Assembly (NCBI GenBank): GCA_017519415.1
Contig: JAFWSI010000002.1
Location: forward strand, 1-32,450
Origin: Ruminococcus sp.
GTDB taxonomy: Bacteria; Bacillota; Clostridia; Oscillospirales; Ruminococcaceae
DNA: 32,450 bases
Direction of reading: 5' to 3'
Both the position numbers and the translations under genes were made by a program. Below, one piece after another: positions 14,297 through 22,433 of this stretch (within the stretch, counting starts at the first letter, position 1; each line of letters starts with the position of its first letter). The notes under the pieces were generated by a model that saw only the letters and a list, made by a program, of their open reading frames with translations, was not told the DNA's origin and made no database searches.

Positions 14297-15496
14297 TTAC
14301 TTTGAAATGAGCTCAAGAGTATCTCTTGCAATGAGGAGCTCTTCATTTGTGGGAACGATCCATACCTCGATCTTGGAATCCGGAGTTGAGATCTTTGTGA
14401 GCTTGCCTCTGATCGTGCGGTTGAGAGCCTCATCAATCTTTATGCCGAAATAGTCCATATTCTGGCAGACCTGCTCTCTTACCTCCCATGAGTTTTCACC
14501 GATGCCGCCTGTGAAAAGAACTGCATCAAGTCCGTTCATGGCAGCAGCATATGCGCCTATGTACTTCTGTATCTCATAAGCCAGCATGTCTGAAACAAGC
14601 TGAGCCTTCTTGTTGCCGCCGTTTGCAGCTTCCTGGATGTCACGGTTGTCGGAGCCTACTCCGGAAACGCCGAGGAATCCGGACTTCTTGTTCATGTACT
14701 CGCTCATCTGTGAGGGAGTGAAGCCGTGCTTGTCAGCAACAAAAGTAACAGCCGAAGGATCAACGGAGCCTGTTCTTGTGCCCATCACAACACCATCAAG
14801 AGGTGTGAAGCCCATTGATGTATCTACGGACTTTCCGCCATCAACAGCCGTGATCGATGAGCCGTTGCCGAGGTGACATGAAACGATCTTGAGATCCTTT
14901 ACGTCCTTGCCCATAGCCTCAGCGAGAGCCTTTGACACGAAGCGGTGTGATGTGCCGTGGAAGCCGTACTTTCTTACGTGTAGCTTCTCATAGTCCTCGT
15001 AGGGAAGGCCGAACATGAAAGCCTTGGGAGGCATTGTCTGGTGGAAGGCTGTATCGAATACAACTACCTGAGGTACGTTTGCGGGGATAACACTCTTGCA
15101 GGCTCTGAGAGCGAGTGCGTGAGCGTGGTTGTGTACGGGAGCAAGCTCGCGGAGCTCATCTATTTTATCGATTACCTCATCTGTTACAAGAACGGACTTG
15201 TCGAATACATCAGCGCCCTGTACTATTCTGTGACCAACAGCGGAGATAGCGTCCATGCTGTCGATGACCTTTGCGTCTCCTGTTGTGAGAGCCTCTACAA
15301 GCTTCATGAAAGCCTCTGTGTGAGTGGGGAAAGCGCAGTCCTCGTCAAGAACTCTGCCGTCAGCAGTTTTGTGGTTGATATGTCCGTCAATTCCGATACG
15401 GTCGCAGTTACCCTTTGCGATAACGCTCTCATCGCTCATGTCGATGAGCTGATACTTCAGGGAAGAGCTTCCTGCATTAACAACTAAGATGATCAT
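14297..15496 (-). CDS. ackA: Acetate kinase
   Basis: AckA interconverts acetyl phosphate + ADP with acetate + ATP, the last substrate-level phosphorylation of acetate-forming fermenters. The 399 residues have normal family length and all signatures: VVNAGSSSLKYQL at the N-terminus, VFDTAFHQTMP, RKYGFHGTSHRFV, HLGNGSSITAVDGGKS, DTSMGFTPLDGVVMGTR and FTGGIGENS. The start is the ATG at 15494-15496 with AAAGGA eleven bases upstream; the frame extends to a TTG that I do not favour. No phosphotransacetylase gene is adjacent. It diverges from tmcAL, whose product activates acetate. Confidence 0.97.
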   Translation of the reverse strand: MIILVVNAGSSSLKYQLIDMSDESVIAKGNCDRIGIDGHINHKTADGRVLDEDCAFPTHTEAFMKLVEALTTGDAKVIDSMDAISAVGHRIVQGADVFDKSVLVTDEVIDKIDELRELAPVHNHAHALALRACKSVIPANVPQVVVFDTAFHQTMPPKAFMFGLPYEDYEKLHVRKYGFHGTSHRFVSKALAEAMGKDVKDLKIVSCHLGNGSSITAVDGGKSVDTSMGFTPLDGVVMGTRTGSVDPSAVTFVADKHGFTPSQMSEYMNKKSGFLGVSGVGSDNRDIQEAANGGNKKAQLVSDMLAYEIQKYIGAYAAAMNGLDAVLFTGGIGENSWEVREQVCQNMDYFGIKIDEALNRTIRGKLTKISTPDSKIEVWIVPTNEELLIARDTLELISK

Positions 15497-15533
15497 ATAT
15501 GTAATTCCTTTCAAAAAATATTTTGCATATATT

Positions 15534-15561
15534 ATTATATACTATTTTTTGAAAAATGCAA
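15534..15561 (-). promoter_or_regulatory. SigA-type promoter of ackA
   Basis: Minus strand TTGCAT (15556-15561), 16 bp, TATAAT (15534-15539). The leader is A/T-rich. Confidence 0.7.
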
Positions 15562-15727
15562 GTATTTTTTTGAAATTTGCTCTTTAAATGGCAATATATG
15601 CGCTTCCGCAGTCACATACCCACTGCCGGCTGAGCTGTATAAGCATCGTCGGGGTATCGGGCTAATATATGTTAATATAATTAAAAATCATAGAAAAACA
15701 TTGAAATTTACAGAAAGAGGTAGTAAA

Positions 15728-16927
15728 ATGAAAGTCAGCGGTATCATCTGCGAGTATAATCCTTTTCACAACGGCCATATTTATCATATCGGAAAGACCC
15801 GTGAAAACGGTGCTACTCATATCGTTGCTGTAATGAGCGGCAACTTTGTGCAGAGGGGCGACGTTGCAGTTATAGACAAGCTTGAAAGAGCAAAACTTGC
15901 GGTTCGCTCGGGAGTAGATCTTGTAATAGAGCTCCCTGTGCAGTATAGCCTTGCCTCTGCGGAGAACTTCGCCACAGGCGCAGTTTTCCTTCTTAATTCT
16001 CTCGGCGTTGTTGACGAGCTTTCCTTCGGCAGCGAATGCGGGGATGCGGACAAGCTTGCAAAGGCCATGGAAACAGTGGATATAGCCGCAGTTACTCGTG
16101 CAGATGAGATAAAGACGATAATGGAAAAGGGATATACCTATCCGAGGGCACTTTCGTCGGTGGTCAACGGGTACGATCCCGAAGCAGGGGAGATAATATC
16201 GTCGCCGAACAATCTTCTTGCAATTGAATACCTCAGAGCCGTAAAAAAGCTTGGAAGCTCCATGAAGCCTTTTACTGTCAGACGTTCGGGAGCCGGACAT
16301 GACAGCGGAACAGCAGGAAACGATTCCGCAAGCGCTTCCTATATACGGGGACTTATTGAAAACGGAAGATATTCCGAGATAAGCGGGCTGACCACGCCCG
16401 AGTGGGCTTCTGCCCTGACCGGCGCAGCTTCAAAAGGAGAGATCGCGTCACTGAGCAGGCTCGAAAGAGTGCTGCTGTACAAGCTAAGAACCTCATCGGC
16501 GGAGGATATTGCAGGGATATGTGATGTGGGGCAGGGGCTTGAACATAGGATATACGGTGCAAGGATGGCAGGCTCCGTAGACGAGCTGCTTTTCACCGTA
16601 AAGACAAAAAGATATACCATGGCAAGGATAAGACGCATAATGCTGGCGCTGCTCATCGGCATAACCCACGAGGATATGCGGCAGCTCCCGCCTTACGGCC
16701 GGATACTTGCCTTCAACGAAAGGGGAAGAGAGATTCTTTCCTGCGCAAAGGAGCGGGCGTCGATACCGTACGCCTCGTCGATAGCCAGGCTTTCCCAGCT
16801 TAGCGATACGGCCGAGCGCTTTGCGGAGCTTGAGATAAGAGCCTCGGATATTTACGGGCTCTCGCTTGAGACCATCGCCTCCGCGCAAAAGGATTATCGG
16901 GCAAAAATTATGATCGATATGGAGTAA
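15728..16927 (+). CDS. tmcAL: tRNA(Met) cytidine acetate ligase TmcAL
   Basis: TmcAL (formerly DUF795) activates acetate with ATP to acetyl-AMP and acetylates C34 of elongator tRNA-Met, preventing misreading. The 399-residue protein begins with the nucleotidyltransferase motif GIICEYNPFHNGHIYHI (HNGH), then VAVMSGNFVQRGDVAV, DLVIELPVQYSLASAENFA and LSFGSE, all diagnostic. The start ATG at 15728 has AGAGG seven bases upstream. It opens a seven-gene plus-strand run; a TATAAT occurs at 15676-15681 but I find no convincing -35. Its placement beside ackA means that the gene using acetate and the gene making it share one intergenic region. Confidence 0.93.
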   Translation: MKVSGIICEYNPFHNGHIYHIGKTRENGATHIVAVMSGNFVQRGDVAVIDKLERAKLAVRSGVDLVIELPVQYSLASAENFATGAVFLLNSLGVVDELSFGSECGDADKLAKAMETVDIAAVTRADEIKTIMEKGYTYPRALSSVVNGYDPEAGEIISSPNNLLAIEYLRAVKKLGSSMKPFTVRRSGAGHDSGTAGNDSASASYIRGLIENGRYSEISGLTTPEWASALTGAASKGEIASLSRLERVLLYKLRTSSAEDIAGICDVGQGLEHRIYGARMAGSVDELLFTVKTKRYTMARIRRIMLALLIGITHEDMRQLPPYGRILAFNERGREILSCAKERASIPYASSIARLSQLSDTAERFAELEIRASDIYGLSLETIASAQKDYRAKIMIDME

Positions 16928-16934
16928 TGGGTAT

Positions 16935-17846
16935 ATGAAAGAAGCTTTCCTACGCAGGGTGGCAGCAGTTTTTTCCGCTGTCGGCATGGTAACTCTGACA
17001 TCATGCGGCAGCAGGGTAGAACTCATGTCATCGGAAGCGAGCAATCAGTCGTTCTGGCCGACTGACGTCAGTTCCGCGACAGAAAGTAATACTGCGACAG
17101 AAAATAATACTTCCGAACCTGTCACTGAGCCTTTTTCACTTGATGTAAGCGTGCCGGAAGGCTATAAGCTGCCGGACAGCTATGTTATAGACGGCTTCAA
17201 GTCTATACTTCAGAAGCCGGAGCTTCCTACGGGATGTGAGGTCACAGCCCTCTGCGAGGTACTGAATTATCTTGGCTTCGGGATAGACAAGGTCGAGCTC
17301 GCCGACGAATTCATGCCTATGGACAACAATGGGCTTTCTACCATGTATCATGCCTATATAGGCGACCCGAAGGTCGAGGAGGGCTTCGGCTGTTATTCTC
17401 CCGTTATTGTCCAGACGGCAAACGATTATTTTCAGTCGCTTGATTCTCCATGCTATGCCGTGGATCTGACGGGAACGGAATTAAACGATCTTTTCTTTCA
17501 GGTGGCTGAGGGAAGACCCGTTATAGCATGGAGCACGATCGCTCTTATAATTTCTTATCCTAATTTCCGTTGGACCACATGGGAAGGCGAGGAGATGTGG
17601 TTCAATGATTTTCAGCACTGTGTTGCCATATACGGGTTTGACTGTAATGCGAATACAGTCCATGTAGCCGATCCTCTTGCGGGAAATGTCACGTATGATA
17701 TCGACAGGTTCAAAGCGGCCTATGAGCTCATGGGCAAGCAGGCTGTCGTGATATGCGGCGACTCTTCAACAGCCGGAAAGTACAGACCAATCGAGGGTGC
17801 GCCACATTCGGAAATTCTGAGCAGGAACAAGCAGGAGCAGGAATGA
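16935..17846 (+). CDS. C39-like peptidase lipoprotein
   Basis: The 303 residues start with a lipoprotein signal peptide ending in LTSC, so Cys24 is probably lipidated. A Ser/Thr/Glu-rich linker (25-70) follows, then a papain-fold C39-like domain (about 85-275). Likely catalytic residues are Cys101 in PTGCEVTAL, His228 in FQHCVAIYG and Asp246 in VADPL. The family includes bacteriocin-leader peptidases, but stand-alone lipoproteins of this type have no defined substrate. The start ATG at 16935 lies seven bases after the tmcAL stop; its GGAG overlaps the end of tmcAL, so the two are co-transcribed. The domain call is firm; the function is unknown. Confidence 0.85.
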   Translation: MKEAFLRRVAAVFSAVGMVTLTSCGSRVELMSSEASNQSFWPTDVSSATESNTATENNTSEPVTEPFSLDVSVPEGYKLPDSYVIDGFKSILQKPELPTGCEVTALCEVLNYLGFGIDKVELADEFMPMDNNGLSTMYHAYIGDPKVEEGFGCYSPVIVQTANDYFQSLDSPCYAVDLTGTELNDLFFQVAEGRPVIAWSTIALIISYPNFRWTTWEGEEMWFNDFQHCVAIYGFDCNANTVHVADPLAGNVTYDIDRFKAAYELMGKQAVVICGDSSTAGKYRPIEGAPHSEILSRNKQEQE

Positions 17847-17886
17847 TCATAGCTTTTAAAATAAAAAACAGAAACTGGAGCATATA

Positions 17887-18534
17887 GTGATAAAAGGAGT
17901 TATTTTCGATCTTGACGGTACTCTTCTTGATTCTATGACCGTCTGGAGCAGTATAGACAGGGAGTTCCTGATAGAAAACGGTATAAGCGATCCTCCCGCA
18001 GAGGTCTCCGATGTGGTGAAAAAGATGACGGTCGATGAATCGTCACAGTATTTTATTGACCGCTTCGGTCTGAGCTGCACGAAGGAATATGTTATACGCC
18101 GTATAGAAGATATGGTCAGACAGCGCTATGAGGAGCAGATACCTCTGAAGCCTTATGTTGAGCAGCTGCTCGATCATCTTGACAGCCGCGGTATACCCTA
18201 CGGTATCGCAACGGCTACATACAAGGGACTTGCAGTCGCTGCACTGAAGCGCTGCGGAGTTTACGGGCGTTTTCGCTTTCTTCTTACCGACAGGGAATAT
18301 CCCAACGGAAAGAACTTTCCCGATATTTTTATCGGCGGTGCGGAGCTTCTCGGTACTTCCGTTTCGGAAACTCTTGTTATCGAGGATTCCCTGCATTGCA
18401 TAGAGACTGCAAAGAGCGCTGGCTTTCCCGTGTGCGGAGTATATGATCCCGTTGCCGAAGCAGACAGCCCGAGGATAAGAGAGCTTTCTGACTATTATGT
18501 CAGATCTCTTGATGAGATAATAGATATTCTGTAG
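17887..18534 (+). CDS. HAD superfamily hydrolase (beta-phosphoglucomutase-like, GTG start)
   Basis: This 215-residue HAD phosphatase/mutase of subfamily IA shows motif I IFDLDGTLLDS with the nucleophile and acid/base Asp pair, a helical cap (about 18-80), motif II IATAT, motif III Lys in the GKNFPDIF region, and motif IV VIEDSLHCIETAKSAG. The cap and general form resemble beta-phosphoglucomutase, phosphoglycolate phosphatase and related enzymes; the substrate cannot be read from sequence. The start is GTG at 17887, with GGAG six bases upstream and no nearby ATG in frame. It lies 40 bp after the C39-like gene and before mnmA in the same orientation. A palindrome starts at its stop codon. Confidence 0.87.
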   Translation: MIKGVIFDLDGTLLDSMTVWSSIDREFLIENGISDPPAEVSDVVKKMTVDESSQYFIDRFGLSCTKEYVIRRIEDMVRQRYEEQIPLKPYVEQLLDHLDSRGIPYGIATATYKGLAVAALKRCGVYGRFRFLLTDREYPNGKNFPDIFIGGAELLGTSVSETLVIEDSLHCIETAKSAGFPVCGVYDPVAEADSPRIRELSDYYVRSLDEIIDIL

Positions 18535-18552
18535 GGCGAACGTTGTTCGCCC
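18534..18552. repeat. Intercistronic palindrome between the HAD gene and mnmA
   Basis: GGGCGAAC (18534-18541) and GTTCGCCC (18545-18552) form a perfect 8-bp stem with a 3-nt loop, starting at the last base of the HAD stop codon. No T run follows, so it is not a standard terminator. It resembles REP-type intergenic palindromes; only one copy is in this window. Confidence 0.5.
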
Positions 18553-18577
18553 CTGCTGTTATAAAAGGAGCGTTTTA

Positions 18578-19654
18578 ATGAAAAAGGTAATGGTCGGTAT
18601 GAGCGGCGGAGTTGACAGCTCTGTTGCGGCAATGCTGCTAAGAGATGCGGGATACGAGGTCATGGGCGTGACCCTCAAGCTTTTCTCCGACGAGGACATA
18701 TCAGAGGCGAAAAAGGAGGGAAAGACCTGCTGTGCGCTTTCGGACGTTGAGGACGCAAGGAGCGTGGCTTACCGTCTCGGCTTCGAGCACCTCGTTTTCA
18801 ATTTCAGGGACGTTTTCCGAAAATACGTCATGAAGCAGTTTGCGGATAGCTACCTATGCGGACGTACTCCCAATCCCTGCATTGAGTGCAACCGCCATGT
18901 AAAGTTCGATAAAATGCTCAGGAGAGCGCAGGAGCTGGGTTACGATTACATAGCCACGGGACACTACGCCGTGAACGAATATGACGAGAAGCGCGGCCGC
19001 TGGCTGCTGAAACGTCCCGCAGACCGCAGCAAGGATCAGACCTACGTTTTGTACGCTCTCACTCAGGAACAGCTCTTCCATACGCTTTTTCCGCTGGGCA
19101 GCCTTGAAAAGTCACAGGTTAGGGAGCTTGCGGAAAAGGCGGGACTTGTGAACTCCAACAAGCCCGACAGTCAGGACATATGTTTCGTTCCTGACGGCGA
19201 TTACGCAGCTTTTATCCGCAGATTTACCGGCTGTGATACACTCTGCGGAAGCTTCGTCGATATGGACGGAAATGTCCTTGGTGAGCACAAGGGCATCATC
19301 AACTACACTATCGGACAGCGCAAGGGACTGGGTATAGCGCTCGGACGTCCTGCCTACGTTGTTAAAAAGGACATTGCCGCAAATACGGTCACTCTCGGTC
19401 TGGAGTCTGATCTGTACACAAAAAGTCTTATCGCCGATGATTTCAACCTTATTTCCGTTGAAAAGCTTGAAGCTCCCATGCGGGTGACCGCAAAAACACG
19501 CTACAGTCAGAAGGAGCAGCCGGCTATCGTATCAAGTCTCGGGAACGGGGAATACCTGATTGAGTTTGACGAGCCTCAGAGGGCGGTAACAAGCGGGCAG
19601 GCGGTAGTTCTCTACGACGGAGATATTGTTGTAGGCGGAGGTACCATAAAATGA
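18578..19654 (+). CDS. mnmA: tRNA-specific 2-thiouridylase MnmA
   Basis: MnmA thiolates U34 of Lys, Glu and Gln tRNAs using ATP and a persulfide sulfur from a cysteine desulfurase. The 358 residues match family length. Visible are the PP-loop GMSGGVDSSVAAMLL at the N-terminus, GRTPNPCIECNRHVKF with Cys101, TGHYA, KDQTYVLYAL and DSQDICFVPDGDY with Cys202; the two cysteines are the catalytic pair. A C-terminal beta-barrel follows, with YTIGQRKGLGIA. The start ATG at 18578 has AAAAGGAG eight bases upstream. Its stop overlaps the next start by four bases (ATGA), so translation is probably coupled. Confidence 0.97.
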   Translation: MKKVMVGMSGGVDSSVAAMLLRDAGYEVMGVTLKLFSDEDISEAKKEGKTCCALSDVEDARSVAYRLGFEHLVFNFRDVFRKYVMKQFADSYLCGRTPNPCIECNRHVKFDKMLRRAQELGYDYIATGHYAVNEYDEKRGRWLLKRPADRSKDQTYVLYALTQEQLFHTLFPLGSLEKSQVRELAEKAGLVNSNKPDSQDICFVPDGDYAAFIRRFTGCDTLCGSFVDMDGNVLGEHKGIINYTIGQRKGLGIALGRPAYVVKKDIAANTVTLGLESDLYTKSLIADDFNLISVEKLEAPMRVTAKTRYSQKEQPAIVSSLGNGEYLIEFDEPQRAVTSGQAVVLYDGDIVVGGGTIK

Positions 19655-20664
19655 CGAAAACGGTACTTCTTGTTATAGACGCGCAGGAGCTCATAACCAA
19701 CGAAAGGCTTTATGCTTTTGATGAATATATCGAGAATGTCCGCCAATTAATAGCAGAATCGCGCAAAAACGGCATAGAAGTCATCTATGTCCGCCACGAT
19801 GACGGCGTGGGACAGCCCCTCTCCAAGGGGAATAATGGCTTCGATGTGTGCAGGGAGTTTGCTCCCGAGGCAGGCGAGCGTATCTTCGATAAGTCCGTGA
19901 ACAGTCCTTTTCGTGACAGCGGACTGCTTGAATATCTGCGGCAAAAAGGTGTGAAAAGGCTCATTGTTACTGGTTTGCAGACCGATTACTGCATAGATGC
20001 CACTGTGAAATGCGGTTTTGAGCACGGCTTCGAGATGATAGTTCCCGAATACTGCAATTCCATATTTGACAATGACTTTATGACAGCGGAGCAGACTAAC
20101 CGCTATTATAACGAGTTTATTTGGAAAAACAGGTATGCAAACTGCGTTTCTATTGCGGAAGCTCTTGAAATGATACAGAATAACAAATATGAGCCGAAAA
20201 AAAGGAATACTAAAAAGGCACATTACATCAGAAGAGCGACAGAAGAAGACGTTTCGAGAATTGCGGAGATACTTGTTTTTGCAAAACGAATGAAGTATCG
20301 TTCAATTTTTAAGGACGATTTGTACGCATTTGGTGAACTACAGGTGCTTTCTGTGGCTGAAAAGTACATTGAAAACGGATTTCTTAACAATATGTTCCTG
20401 TATGATGACGGAATAATAAAAGGTCTTATCCGCATTGATAAAGAAGAGATCCTTGAATTGTATGTCGATCATTTCTTCCAGGGGCAGGGAATAGGCTCGG
20501 AATTAATAGAATTTGCCAAAGAAACCTCTCAGGTAAGTTTTCTTTGGACAATTGAAAAGAATACTGATGCTATACGTTTCTATGAAGCACATGGTTTCCA
20601 TCTTACAGACAACAGGAAGTTGGAAGAAGGAACTACAGAATATATTGTAATGATGAGAAACTGA
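19651..20664 (+). CDS. Isochorismatase-family cysteine hydrolase fused to a GNAT acetyltransferase
   Basis: The 337 residues hold two domains. Residues 1-175 form an isochorismatase-like hydrolase with the triad Asp10 (VIDAQE), Lys81 (FDKSVNS) and Cys114 (LQTDYCIDATVK), typical of nicotinamidase and other amidohydrolases. After a Lys-rich linker (179-190, EPKKRNTKKAHY) comes a GNAT N-acetyltransferase (about 191-337) with the acetyl-CoA motif QGQGIGSEL (277-285) and a normal C-terminal half (NTDAIRFYEAHGF). The base composition falls at the junction near 20200: the GNAT half is clearly more A/T-rich, which suggests a later fusion. The start overlaps the mnmA stop. The substrates of both domains are unknown. 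Confidence 0.85.
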   Translation: MTKTVLLVIDAQELITNERLYAFDEYIENVRQLIAESRKNGIEVIYVRHDDGVGQPLSKGNNGFDVCREFAPEAGERIFDKSVNSPFRDSGLLEYLRQKGVKRLIVTGLQTDYCIDATVKCGFEHGFEMIVPEYCNSIFDNDFMTAEQTNRYYNEFIWKNRYANCVSIAEALEMIQNNKYEPKKRNTKKAHYIRRATEEDVSRIAEILVFAKRMKYRSIFKDDLYAFGELQVLSVAEKYIENGFLNNMFLYDDGIIKGLIRIDKEEILELYVDHFFQGQGIGSELIEFAKETSQVSFLWTIEKNTDAIRFYEAHGFHLTDNRKLEEGTTEYIVMMRN

Positions 20665-20690
20665 TCGTTTATTTATAAAAAAGGAACACT

Positions 20691-21413
20691 ATGGAATACA
20701 AATACGAAAAGCTTACGGATAAAATTTACGTCTGTGCCAGCAGCGACCACCGCTTCGGTACGGATGCCTTTCTGCTGGCGGACTTCTCTCAGTACCGCGC
20801 CAAGGACAAGGCGTGCGACCTCGGTACAGGCTGCGGCATAATACCGCTCATCATGCAGAAGAAAATGCCGCCGCAGGTCACATATGCGGTGGATATACAG
20901 GAGGGAGCCATAGAGCAGCTCCGGCTCGGACTGGAAAAAAGCGAAACTTCGGGCATTGTCCCCGTATGTGCCGACCTGAAAGAGCTATGGGAGGGGGCTC
21001 CTTTGGGGCAGCTTGACCTTGTGACCTGCAACCCGCCCTACAAGGTGAACAAAGCAGGCTTTCAGAGTGCTATTACTGCACAGAAAATAGCACGCCATGA
21101 GATACTCTGCACCATTGATGACGTCTGCGCAGCGGCTCAGAAGCTGCTGAAATTCGGCGGCAGGCTCTGCGTCTGCAACCGTCCCGAAAGGCTAAGCGAT
21201 GTTATTTTTGCTATGAAGAGTCATGATATTGAACCGAAAAGACTTCGCTTCGTATCGAAAAATGCCGATGAAGCTCCGTGGCTCTTTCTTATCGAGGGAA
21301 AAAAGGGCTCCAAGCCATTTATGAAAGTAGAGCCGCAGCTCTACATACGCAGCGAGAACGGCTTCTCGGAGGAGCTTCAGAAAATATACGATACGGGGAA
21401 GGATCAGTTATGA
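20691..21413 (+). CDS. tRNA1(Val) (adenine37-N6)-methyltransferase-like SAM enzyme (TrmN6/YabB family)
   Basis: This class I SAM methyltransferase of 240 residues has the TrmN6 marks: an N-terminal DHRFGTDAFLLADF, the SAM motif DLGTGCGIIPL (43-53), VDIQ, and the catalytic NPPY (114-117) typical of N6-adenine transfer to RNA, DNA or protein. The start ATG at 20691 has AAGGA five bases upstream. It overlaps rsmI by four bases; yabB next to rsmI (yabC) is a conserved Firmicute arrangement. The exact target (A37 of tRNA-Val or another adenine) is inferred from the family. Confidence 0.88.
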   Translation: MEYKYEKLTDKIYVCASSDHRFGTDAFLLADFSQYRAKDKACDLGTGCGIIPLIMQKKMPPQVTYAVDIQEGAIEQLRLGLEKSETSGIVPVCADLKELWEGAPLGQLDLVTCNPPYKVNKAGFQSAITAQKIARHEILCTIDDVCAAAQKLLKFGGRLCVCNRPERLSDVIFAMKSHDIEPKRLRFVSKNADEAPWLFLIEGKKGSKPFMKVEPQLYIRSENGFSEELQKIYDTGKDQL

Positions 21414-22234
21414 GCGGTACGCTTTATGTTATAGGAACTCCTATAGGAAATCTCGGGGATGTCACACTGAGACAGCTCGATACTCTTTCAGAGGTGGATT
21501 TTATATGCGCCGAGGATACAAGGGTTACGCTTAAGCTGCTCAATCATTTTGACATAAAAAAGCCCCTTGTCAGCTTTCATGAGCACAGCCCGGCGGCTGA
21601 CGCCCGGAAGATAATCGACAGGCTCCTTGCAGGGGAGAGCTGCGGTGTTGTGACCGACGCAGGTATGCCCTGTATATCAGATCCCGGAGAGGTGCTTGTA
21701 AAGCTCTGTTCGGAAAACGATATAGACATAAGAGTTGTTCCGGGTCCGAGTGCCGTAGTTTCGGCAGTTGCCGTTTCCGGACTCAGCACTCGACGCTTTA
21801 CCTTCGAGGGCTTTCTGCCCGTTCCGAAGAAGGAGCGCAGCGAACGCCTTGGAAATCTGCGCGGCGAGACAGCTGTTATGGTATTCTACGAGGCGCCTCA
21901 TAAGCTCAGGTCCACTCTTTCAGACCTTGCGGAAGCCTTTGGCGGAGACCGCAGGATAGCACTCTGCCGCGAGCTCACAAAGATACACGAGGAAGTCCTC
22001 AGACTTACTCTTGCGGAGGCTGTTGAATACTATAATAACAATGAGCCGAGAGGAGAGTTTGTCCTTGTAATTGAAGGAGCGCGGGAAAGCTCCGGCGCTG
22101 AGATGACCATTGAACAAGCTATGGAGCAGGTAAACAAGCTCATAGAGATGGGTGAAAAGCCCACAGACGCCTGCAAGGCCGTTGCGAAGGAAACGGGCTT
22201 CCGGAAAAGTGAACTTTATTCGCAGCTGCGATAA
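21410..22234 (+). CDS. rsmI: 16S rRNA (cytidine1402-2'-O)-methyltransferase RsmI
   Basis: RsmI is a tetrapyrrole-methylase-fold enzyme that methylates the ribose of C1402 in the ribosomal decoding centre. The 274 residues show LYVIGTPIGNLGDVTLRQL at the N-terminus, AEDTRVTLKLLNHFDI, VTDAGMPCISDPG, VVPGPSAVVSAVAVSG and FEGFLP, all diagnostic. The start is the ATG at 21410, inside the ATGA overlap with the upstream gene, with AAGGA eight bases upstream. It is the last gene of the seven-gene run. An A/T-only hairpin (about 22230-22250) may weakly terminate it. Confidence 0.96.
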   Translation: MSGTLYVIGTPIGNLGDVTLRQLDTLSEVDFICAEDTRVTLKLLNHFDIKKPLVSFHEHSPAADARKIIDRLLAGESCGVVTDAGMPCISDPGEVLVKLCSENDIDIRVVPGPSAVVSAVAVSGLSTRRFTFEGFLPVPKKERSERLGNLRGETAVMVFYEAPHKLRSTLSDLAEAFGGDRRIALCRELTKIHEEVLRLTLAEAVEYYNNNEPRGEFVLVIEGARESSGAEMTIEQAMEQVNKLIEMGEKPTDACKAVAKETGFRKSELYSQLR

Positions 22235-22288
22235 AAAATGTTTTTTTATCGGAAAAGTGATAACTGTGTGAAAATTAGTCGGTAATAC

Positions 22289-22317
22289 TTGAATTTTTTT
22301 GATTTTTATGCTATAAT
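22289..22317 (+). promoter_or_regulatory. SigA-type promoter of the PHP gene run
   Basis: TTGAAT (22289-22294), 17 bp, TATAAT (22312-22317). The leader is about 110 nt and has a small GCCGC/GCGGC hairpin (22401-22418) just before the ribosome-binding site. Confidence 0.78.
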
Positions 22318-22433
22318 TATCAGCGTTATTATTGCTGTTACAGTAAATGACCGTTTTTAGTTCTGAAATAAATGCCTTTTCAATAAAATAATAAAAAAAA
22401 GCCGCTTTAAAATGCGGCGGAAGAAGGTTCTGT

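Noticed and set aside
15662-16300. 212-codon minus-strand frame over tmcAL
   Set aside because: Antisense shadow of the diagnostic TmcAL N-terminus, without a proper start site.
18534-18552. Palindrome as a transcription terminator between the HAD gene and mnmA
   Set aside because: No T run follows and mnmA starts only 25 bp later in the same orientation.
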